From the NCBI GenBank assembly GCA_036826635.1, contig DAISVY010000001.1, positions 1 through 64,000 on the forward strand: a stretch of 64,000 nucleotides of DNA, given 5' to 3'. This document shows positions 35,966 through 42,940 of this stretch, piece by piece. This stretch comes from DAISVY01 sp036826635. Its GTDB lineage: Bacteria > Zixibacteria > MSB-5A5 > GN15 > FEB-12. The notes under the pieces are model-generated. The model made no database searches. It was not told the origin of the DNA and worked only from the letters and a program-made list of their open reading frames with translations. Each line of letters opens with the position of its first letter. Positions within the stretch are counted from its first letter, which is position 1. The position numbers and the translations under genes are program-made.

Positions 35966-36127
35966 ATGCAGAAATACGTGTGTGATGTATGTGGTTGGGT
36001 GTATGATCCCGAAGAAGGTGTTCCCGAGGAAGGAATAGAACCGGGAACGGCTTTCGAAGATTTGCCGGACGATTTCGTTTGTCCCGAATGCGGGGTGGGT
36101 AAAGACGAGTTTTCGCCTGTGGATTAA
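35966..36127 (+). CDS. Rubredoxin
   Basis: This 53-residue electron carrier has the two Fe-binding knuckles [13 protein letters not shown] (about residues 6-18) and CPECGVGK (about 39-46), with the acidic surface typical of rubredoxins. AGGAGG lies before the ATG. It should donate electrons to the flavodiiron and rubrerythrin-like proteins encoded just upstream in the same transcription unit. Confidence 0.95.
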   Translation: MQKYVCDVCGWVYDPEEGVPEEGIEPGTAFEDLPDDFVCPECGVGKDEFSPVD

Positions 36128-36170
36128 TCCCCTCCGCACTCGGCTATAGTGTTTTGATTTCACCTGAGCG

Positions 36171-36210
36171 CAGGGGCGTTTGGACATTCAGCTTGACGCC
36201 CCTGTTTATT
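36171..36210 (+). terminator. Intrinsic terminator after rubredoxin
   Basis: CAGGGGCGT (36171-36179) and ACGCCCCTG (36196-36204) form a 9-bp stem followed by TTTATT. It closes the oxygen-defence unit 43 bp after the rubredoxin stop. Confidence 0.75.
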
Positions 36211-36237
36211 CTGTTCAATCCTCAGAGAAAACGAGAT

Positions 36238-37581
36238 TCAACGATCCGCATCCGGTCGGATTTCGGATTGTGATTTATACAATTTCAGAGCGGTATCCAG
36301 CTCCCTGACAGCCGCCGCGTCGTCCTCTCTCACTTTACGCAGGATATTAACTTCGGTCCGGCGAACTTCGGGCGTCCACATCGCGATGCTTTTACCGGTC
36401 CAGGGGCCAAGGATAGCCTCGCCTTTTTGCAGGGATTTCTTTATCAATTCCGATTCCCCGTGGTATATATCGGCGGCCCGATGCAGCGACCGGGCGATTT
36501 CACCGTCGAACAACTCGGCGTGGTCACGGAGAAAGTCGGCGGCCTGGATACGGGCGTCGCACAGAGCCGGGAAACACCACCAATTGACAAAGAACAATTT
36601 CTGTTGCTGTTCTTCGGTAAACGAGTCGGCTTTGCTGATATCATCGGCCCAAGTCTCAAAAGCGCGATCACCGAGCAGGTATGAATGGTCCCTCTTCTCC
36701 GGGTAATTGCTCGGGGTCCACGAATGTTGCCGCCAGTTGGGCGTCGTCAGAGCCTGTATGAATCTGTCGGTTTCGTCCATGGGATCGGCCCCGTCGTGCA
36801 TGATGATAACCATGCGGGGAATTCTCGATTCGGGCAGAACCTGCGGCTGGTTCGAGTTATAACTTTCCCAGATGAAATGGAGCCCGTCGTCACGATGCTC
36901 GTAGCCATAGAGTGTGGCCATGTCCATGTCTTCAAGGTGACCTGTCACCGGCAACCCTTTGTCGATAGACGCCACGATGCGTTCCGACCGTTTGGCCAAT
37001 TCGTCCTTTGTGGACGACTCGGTATCGCTGACATCCAGTTGCCAGCCGGTGGCGCGTTGTACGGTGTTGATCTCGCTCGGGAATTCACCCACGGGGGAGG
37101 ATGGGCACCAGTCGGCTATATCTCTTCGCCGATACCAGCGCACCCGAAAGGCCAGACCGGAATAGCCCATGATCTGACTGTAAGTAAATGGTCGTTCGGT
37201 CACGGCCAACGCGGCGGCCAGCGCTCCGGCGAAGGTGCAAGTGCCGGTCTGTTGCCGGGTCAGTCCGGGGAGGCCGTCGATCCACACACGACCCGCCTCA
37301 TGGCGGACTCGTCCGGTTGTCCTGCCGGTCGGTAACGACTGGACGTGACGTATCAGGGTACTCCAACTGTTGAAGCCGTATTCCAGAGCCAGGGCGTATT
37401 GAACGTCGTGAAGGGCGATTTCCGCTTGCAGGATTGTCTCGTCGGGGGTGTCGGCGAACCGTCGCAGCAACCGCAGGGTGTTGCAGACGGCTTTGTCACC
37501 GCGACCGTGAGCTTTGAGCAGATCCTTGGCCTGGTTTCTGAGTTGCGCGGGATTGGGCCGGGAGGGAAGAGAGCGAGACAT
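36238..37581 (-). CDS. Protein with BtrH/C39-like thiol-hydrolase domain
   Basis: This 447-residue cytoplasmic protein has no precise family I can name. Residues about 8-90 match a helical segment found at the N-terminus of many bacterial ankyrin-type proteins (LRNQAKDLLKAHGRGD ... ALEYGFNSWSTLIRHVQ). The next part resembles BtrH-like/papain-fold domains: GTCTFAGALAAALAV with a candidate nucleophile Cys, GYSGLAFRVRW, and later GYEHRDDGLHFIWES. A helical C-terminus follows. A strong AGGAG lies 6 nt before the ATG at 37581. Acyl or amide transfer is possible but unproven. Confidence 0.6.
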   Translation of the reverse strand: MSRSLPSRPNPAQLRNQAKDLLKAHGRGDKAVCNTLRLLRRFADTPDETILQAEIALHDVQYALALEYGFNSWSTLIRHVQSLPTGRTTGRVRHEAGRVWIDGLPGLTRQQTGTCTFAGALAAALAVTERPFTYSQIMGYSGLAFRVRWYRRRDIADWCPSSPVGEFPSEINTVQRATGWQLDVSDTESSTKDELAKRSERIVASIDKGLPVTGHLEDMDMATLYGYEHRDDGLHFIWESYNSNQPQVLPESRIPRMVIIMHDGADPMDETDRFIQALTTPNWRQHSWTPSNYPEKRDHSYLLGDRAFETWADDISKADSFTEEQQQKLFFVNWWCFPALCDARIQAADFLRDHAELFDGEIARSLHRAADIYHGESELIKKSLQKGEAILGPWTGKSIAMWTPEVRRTEVNILRKVREDDAAAVRELDTALKLYKSQSEIRPDADR

Positions 37582-37872
37582 AACAACTCCTTTCGCACAG
37601 TGCCGGGGTCTGCAAAAACAGGCTGAAAGAGAGTTGCTTGAAAAACTTGCGACAAAGGTGAACTCAGTTCTTCCCGCAGACCGGGGAGGCACCCTTTGAA
37701 TGCCCTTCAACCTCAATATATGCCGTCGAGACAGACAGATCAATCGAAAAAAGATGCTCGGTCTCTATGACCGTTCCCGTTTTCCCGATCAGGCATGATG
37801 TGATTGACTTTGCCCCGGCTTCCTTGCATAGTGAAAAAACACCTGTCATTGCACTCGGACGGAGATAATACG

Positions 37873-39108
37873 ATGAAGATATCCTTGCGGCAGGCCCGCC
37901 GCATAGCCCTTCATGGCCAGCTTCTGGACGGTCGGTCGAAGACACCGGCCGGCAAGGAGGGGGTGGCGCAGACCATTGAGAAGCTTGGCTATGTCCAGAT
38001 AGACACGATTGCCGCCATTCGGCGGGCGCACCATCACACTATTTGGATGCGGTGTCCCGACTACGCCCCGGAGATGCTGCATGAGCTTCAGGCTCGGGAT
38101 CGACGTGTTTTCGAATACTGGGGACACGCGCATTCGTATCTGCCGATGTGTGACTATCGATACTACCTTCCGCGTATGCGCGCCTTCGAGGATCCGCAGG
38201 GCAAATGGGAGAAAGAAAGATTCGAGAAGTGCGGTCGTTACATGAAGCCGGTGCTCGAGCGCGTTCGCAAAGAGGGCCCCTTGAGTTCGAGGGATTTCGG
38301 TCCGCCCAAGCCTGACAATAGGACCAGTGGATGGGGCGGGTTAAGATGGAATCCGACCAAGGCAGCGCTGGGTCTGCTGTTTCTGCGAGGGGACCTTATG
38401 GTGACCGAGAGACGAGGTTTCGAGAGAGTCTTTGATCTTACCGAAAGAGTGTTGCCCAATAATACGGATACACGCTTTCCGGACAATGACGAACTGGGAC
38501 GGTTTCTGGTCCGGCGCGGTCTTGCGGCCTATGGCGTGGCGAAAGCGAGTGAAATTGTAGATCACATCTGTGCGGCGGATCGGATTATTATCGATAAGGG
38601 ACTTCAGGATCTTGAGGATGCCGGTGAGGTGGTGCGTTTGTCGGTAGATAATGGGGCCGCGGTCGATTGCTTCGCTCTTGTCCACACGCTCGAGAGTGTC
38701 CGTCGCCTGCGCAAAAATACTCCCCGGTTGCGTCTGCTGTCGCCATTCGATAATCTCATTATACAACGTGACCGGATCAGGTGGCTTTTCGATTTCGACT
38801 ATTCCCTTGAGTGTTATCTGCCGGCTCCGAAACGCGTACACGGGTATTTCGTGTTGCCGATTCTGTGGGGGGAAGAACTGGTCGGAAGGCTCGACCCGAA
38901 AGCCGACCACCGCAGGCGAGAATTGATTATCCATAGCCTGTCTCTGGAAAAACGATTCGACGGAGGGGATGTTTTCGTTTCCGCCCTGGCGCGCAGCCTG
39001 GCGGATCTGGCCGCATTTAATGATTGCGAGAATGTGACCGTAGAGAAAACCACCCCTGCGGGCTTAAAGAAAGAACTGACAGGCTGTCTGCGGAAAATTA
39101 TTGGCTGA
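37873..39108 (+). CDS. YcaQ/AlkX-type DNA glycosylase (HTH_42 family)
   Basis: This 411-residue winged-helix glycosylase of the AlkX/YcaQ family repairs bulky alkylation and interstrand crosslinks. Residues 1-60 include VQIDTIAAIRRAHHHTIWMR, which contains the family's catalytic Q-x-D motif. EYWGHAHSYLPM and the terminal FDRI-like core LRLLSPFDNLIIQRDRIRWLFDFDYSLECYLP are also family features. GGAGA precedes the ATG. Together with the AlkD-like protein at 30476 it gives this region two alkylation-repair glycosylases. It converges on the envelope operon. Confidence 0.85.
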   Translation: MKISLRQARRIALHGQLLDGRSKTPAGKEGVAQTIEKLGYVQIDTIAAIRRAHHHTIWMRCPDYAPEMLHELQARDRRVFEYWGHAHSYLPMCDYRYYLPRMRAFEDPQGKWEKERFEKCGRYMKPVLERVRKEGPLSSRDFGPPKPDNRTSGWGGLRWNPTKAALGLLFLRGDLMVTERRGFERVFDLTERVLPNNTDTRFPDNDELGRFLVRRGLAAYGVAKASEIVDHICAADRIIIDKGLQDLEDAGEVVRLSVDNGAAVDCFALVHTLESVRRLRKNTPRLRLLSPFDNLIIQRDRIRWLFDFDYSLECYLPAPKRVHGYFVLPILWGEELVGRLDPKADHRRRELIIHSLSLEKRFDGGDVFVSALARSLADLAAFNDCENVTVEKTTPAGLKKELTGCLRKIIG

Positions 39109-39120
39109 CGGTTTGCCGTA

Positions 39121-40068
39121 TCAGTCGTCTTCGTCGGAGTCTTTCAACGGTAGCGAGTATACGGCGCTCAGACGCAGATTGTAGTCACTCCCCAGTTGCG
39201 AGCCGTTGAAATCCTGGTATATCGCCGCTTCCACGTATGCCTGCAGGTTCAGAGTGTACGGTATCGCTTCAAATCGAACTCCCGGAACCAGCCATAGCTG
39301 GTGTCGCCCCGTGGCGTAGATTTCCTCGCCGTATTCGCGGTCTCTGGCCCGTACCACGCCCGACAGCGCCGCCGACAGGTCCAAACCGCTACGCACATGG
39401 AAAACAGACGAGAACAGATACGAAAACTGGTTGCCGAATTCGTAACCGTCGTACTCTCCGGTCAGGGTGTAGGTGCCGCTGACGACGAAATCAACCGGTT
39501 CGAACCCCTGATAGAACGATAGCGCGAGATGATAGTCCCACGATCCGGTGCCGGGCTGAAGTTCCAGCGGCAACAGGCAACCGTAATTGCGTTCGTCGGT
39601 CGACCCGGTGGGGAATTTCACGCCTGCGCCGGCCGTCAATTCACGATAGGTGACAAAACTGCGTGAGAGCGGGCTGTATCGCACCATGCAGGTAATATCG
39701 CCGATTCCGTTGGACGTGTTTTCAACGTACCCTCCGGCGGCGGGGATATTGCGGTTTTTATTCTTCCAGGTATAGGGGACGACAGCACTGACACTCAGCC
39801 CGGAGAAAAGACCGTACGACGCCGTGAGTGTGGTTCGATGCCAGTCGGTTTTGGTATCGTGCGGATCGTCGATTTCCTCGGACCCGTCGTGCATCCCGCG
39901 TGAACGCAGGTATTCGTAGTGGAGACCTATTTCGAGCGTGTTCGGCAGGGCCGCCGTTTCACCCATTACTCCCTGTTGAGGCACGGTCGGAGCGCAGCAG
40001 TTCTGAGCCCCCGCGGTCAGAGGAATGCACAAACACAGACCAAGCACGATTGTAACTAATCTTTTCAT
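39121..40068 (-). CDS. Predicted outer-membrane beta-barrel protein
   Basis: This 315-residue protein has a signal peptide (MKRLVTIVLGLCLCIPLTAGAQ), then repeated amphipathic strands with turns (LHYEYLRSRG, LTASYGLFSGLSVSAVVPYTW, GAGVKFPTGS, YHLALSFYQGF, FSYLFSSVFHVRSGLDLSAAL) and a final aromatic strand. This resembles the outer-membrane channels of the phenol-degradation MetA/transporter type. A CCAP cysteine pair follows the signal cleavage site. It is the last gene of a three-gene operon, starting 2 nt after the lipoprotein stop. Substrate unknown. Confidence 0.7.
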   Translation of the reverse strand: MKRLVTIVLGLCLCIPLTAGAQNCCAPTVPQQGVMGETAALPNTLEIGLHYEYLRSRGMHDGSEEIDDPHDTKTDWHRTTLTASYGLFSGLSVSAVVPYTWKNKNRNIPAAGGYVENTSNGIGDITCMVRYSPLSRSFVTYRELTAGAGVKFPTGSTDERNYGCLLPLELQPGTGSWDYHLALSFYQGFEPVDFVVSGTYTLTGEYDGYEFGNQFSYLFSSVFHVRSGLDLSAALSGVVRARDREYGEEIYATGRHQLWLVPGVRFEAIPYTLNLQAYVEAAIYQDFNGSQLGSDYNLRLSAVYSLPLKDSDEDD

Positions 40069-40070
40069 GC

Positions 40071-40475
40071 TTACCTGTCTTCCGGTACCACGCAGACCTC
40101 TACGCTGTCGCGGGCTTCCCCGCCCCGACCGTCGGAGACAACCGCCACAACTACGCCGACAGTCGGTGTCGTGATCTCGCAACAGTTCGTCAGGCTAAGT
40201 GCATTGCCGCCGCTGGGGATGGGGGTCATCCATGACTGACGCGGATTCCAGGTGTAGCTCAAATTGTCGCCGTCGGCATCACTGGCGATGACCGTGATGG
40301 TAGTATATTCGTAGGCTACGAACGTGTCGGGGTTGGCCGTTATGGCCTGGATAACCGGTGACTGATTTTGCGGGCCGGTGCTCGTGTCATCGTCGTCATC
40401 ACCACAACCCACCCAGAGAATGGCCGCCATAAGACACCAGGCCATAGCGAAGACTAATTTCGGTACTTTTATCAC
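40071..40475 (-). CDS. Lipoprotein with Ig/PKD-like domain
   Basis: This 134-residue protein has a lipoprotein signal (MIKVPKLVFAMAWCLMAAILWVGC, Cys about 24), an acidic linker GDDDDD and one Ig/PKD-type beta-sandwich (about residues 38-130: SPVIQAITANPDTF ... ITVIASDADGDNLSYTW ... VVAVVSDGRGGEARDSVEV). Such domains mediate surface interactions. It sits between the DUF1573 protein and the beta-barrel gene and is probably co-transcribed with both. Confidence 0.75.
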   Translation of the reverse strand: MIKVPKLVFAMAWCLMAAILWVGCGDDDDDTSTGPQNQSPVIQAITANPDTFVAYEYTTITVIASDADGDNLSYTWNPRQSWMTPIPSGGNALSLTNCCEITTPTVGVVVAVVSDGRGGEARDSVEVCVVPEDR

Positions 40476-40493
40476 TCTATTTCTCCCGTGTGT

Positions 40494-41216
40494 TCATTGT
40501 TCTACCTCAATGGGGACTGTCACCACCGTTGTATCCCGGCCGACAAAAGCCAGAGTGATGGAACGCCCCTCCGGTTTGGTCCCGTCGAATTGAAGTGACA
40601 TCTGCAAAGGCAGGGATGTTGTCTCACCCGGCGTCAGTAGCGGCGCTGTACCGATGTCGAAACTGACTTCATCAGGCAGATGCACAACCGACATGGTCAG
40701 TGTATCGTTACCGAAATTCGAGATTGTCAGTGAATCGAATTTGACCGTCGGATTGTCTTTTTCCCTTGGCCATTTCAGCTTGCGGGGTTCCACCGAGATA
40801 TCGCCGGTGGTTTCGTTGTCCTTGATGACCCAGGCGGATATACGCAGTTTGAAAGCCGGAGATTTGCCGTTGTTGACATACACTTTGGTCGTCTTTTGTA
40901 CCGCGTGAAGGTACCGCCCGGATTTGAACGTGACCACCACGGCTGCGCTGTCACCGGGGGAGATGGGTTCTTCGACCTCGGAAACGCTGGTGCAGGAACA
41001 ACCGGATTTTATTTTGGTGACAGTCAGTGCCTCGGTCCCGATGTTATGCACCCAGAACCGGTGGCTGACCTCGGATTTTTGCGGCAGAATCCCGAAATCC
41101 CATATTGAAAGGCCTGTTTCGGGGCTGTTTTCTTCGTCTCCGGCCACCGCCGAACCCGTGAAGACAATTCCCAAGGCTATGAGAATCAAGAGAATAATGC
41201 TGCCGCTTCGATCCAT
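40494..41216 (-). CDS. Exported DUF1573-type protein
   Basis: This 240-residue protein has a signal peptide (about residues 5-25) and a DUF1573 domain, recognisable by FWVHNIGTEALTVTKIKSGCSCTSV. The GCSCT motif and the preceding W/N-G strand pattern belong to this ASPM/Hydin-like beta-sandwich family. A second sandwich makes up the C-terminal half. Its role is unknown; DUF1573 proteins are common in this superphylum. GGGAGG precedes the ATG at 41216. It is the first gene of the leftward envelope operon. Confidence 0.78.
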   Translation of the reverse strand: MDRSGSIILLILIALGIVFTGSAVAGDEENSPETGLSIWDFGILPQKSEVSHRFWVHNIGTEALTVTKIKSGCSCTSVSEVEEPISPGDSAAVVVTFKSGRYLHAVQKTTKVYVNNGKSPAFKLRISAWVIKDNETTGDISVEPRKLKWPREKDNPTVKFDSLTISNFGNDTLTMSVVHLPDEVSFDIGTAPLLTPGETTSLPLQMSLQFDGTKPEGRSITLAFVGRDTTVVTVPIEVEQ

Positions 41217-41553
41217 CGTGCCTCCCTCTGGCCGGGTGTCTGTTCTGATAAGGCAAACGGTCATCCGGTCTGTCCTTGGTATGAACCAACATTTATAATA
41301 TGGGCGTTCGGGGAAGCTCGGCAAGGAAAATGACCGGTGGATAACGTGATTCCGCGCCTCAAGGTGGTGTTCGCGGCCGACAATATGCTTTTTGCAGCGG
41401 TCTTCGGTTGGTTGGCGGGAGATCCCGGCTCAATAGGCCTTGCCGGTTTTCGAAGCTCGCTTATATTATTGTAGTGTCGGGAAATATCCGGATTCCGGTT
41501 GGTCTGCTATTCAAAGGCTGGTCGGAATATCCTAAATCGTCGGGAGTACAAAC
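41217..41553. other. Divergent promoter region
   Basis: This stretch lies between the leftward DUF1573 operon and the rightward beta-helix gene and has no gene of its own. It contains an AT-rich TATTATAAAT near 41295-41305 on the minus strand, a possible -10 region for the leftward operon, and the rightward candidate at 41440-41469. Confidence 0.4.
41440..41469 (+). promoter_or_regulatory. Candidate promoter of the beta-helix gene
   Basis: TTGCCG (41440-41445) is followed by TATATT (41462-41467, 16-nt spacer) or TATTAT (41464-41469, 18-nt spacer), about 85 bp before the ATG at 41554. Confidence 0.3.
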
Positions 41554-42849
41554 ATGTCTTTGCGGTTGATCACTCTTATAACCATTGTGCTGTTGTTCGC
41601 GATTGCGGCACCGGTGTCGGCCGCGGTTGAGATCAGCGGCACGCTCGAAACTGATACCACCTGGACGCCCGACGACACCATTGTCGTAGTCGGTTCTGTT
41701 ACCATTACTCCGGATGCCTGTCTGACTATCGAGCCCGGGACGGTTATTCTGATCGACAGCGGTTTTGGGCTGGACGTGCAGGGAAGCCTGATAGCTGACG
41801 GCGAGAAAGATAACCGGATTGTCATTACTTCCCATGCCGACACCCTCGGCGGTAATCCCAGAACCGCCATGTGGGACCACGTTATGTACCGAACTAACAG
41901 CCATGGAACCATGAGGTATTGCACTCTCCGATACGGCGTCGACTGTATTTATGTTTACGATTGTTCTCTCAGTATTACCGGTTGTACAATCGAGAATTTC
42001 TCGCCACGGGGAATCCGCGTTTACGGATCTCAGACAGCCATATTCAGAGATATAGTCATCGACAGTTGTGTGATGCGCCAGACGGATCTTGGGCTGATCG
42101 GCACCGGGCATGCTATCTGGGTGGACCGGCGTCTCAATCTGAGCATATCACGTTGCGATATCAGCGATTGTTACTACGGCGTGGCCATTTATGGCAACAG
42201 AACCTATGTCCCTCATTTCACGGTCAGTGATTGTGATATCCGGGAAAACTGGTTACGCGGGCTCACTATACAAGCCGGGACGTGAGGGACGGTTTCAACA
42301 CCGAAGGGTTCGGTGCACGGCTGCAACATCGTCAACAATGGCGAGTATGGTCTCTACTTCAAGACCAATGATGATGATACGACGGTTATCGATGCTACCA
42401 ACAACTGGTGGGGATCGACCGATTCCGCCCGGATAGAGGAAATGATCTATCACCATGTCGATAACCCGGCCTACGCCATAATCGATTACGTCCCCTTCGC
42501 CGAATGTGCTTTTGAATTCGATGATACCGGGCAGGTGGACGTGGCCGAAACCGATCCGGCCAATTTGCCACAATCATTTGTTCTTGAACAGAATTATCCC
42601 AACCCGTTCAATCCCGCGACGACCATTGCCTACGAGTTGCCCCGCCGGGCGCACGTGACATTGTCCGTTTACAATATTCTGGGGCGAAAACTGCGCACGC
42701 TGGTGAATGTCGACCAGACTGCCGGCCGTCACGTTGCCTACTGGGACGGGCGCGATGCTTACGGAAGAGCTGCGGCGAGCGGGATTTATTTCTATCGACT
42801 CGAAGCCGGTTATTTCGTGCAGACCCGCAAGATGGTTTTGCTTAAGTAA
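41554..42849 (+). pseudogene. Beta-helix protein with sorting domain, interrupted by an in-frame TGA
   Basis: The gene would encode 431 residues: a signal peptide (MSLRLITLITIVLLFAIAAPVSA), a right-handed beta-helix (TPDACLTIEPGTVILID ... ITGCTIENFSPRGIRVYG) and a C-terminal FlgD-like sorting domain (NYPNPFNPATTIAYEL ... GIYFYRLEAG). A TGA at 42283-42285 splits it, yet both halves are in the same frame. The codons just after the stop read poorly in this frame but well in another (VRDGFNTEG), so two compensating frameshifts may surround the stop. As read, it yields a 243-residue protein without a sorting domain. A GGGAG ribosome site supports the start. Confidence 0.65.
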
Positions 42850-42940
42850 CCGGGTACATGTCAGGTTTTCGGGTCGGCAGCGGTTGAGCGGATTAGTCCC
42901 CGGGTCTGCTGCGCGGGTCGGTTATCTGTCCGGCACGGAT

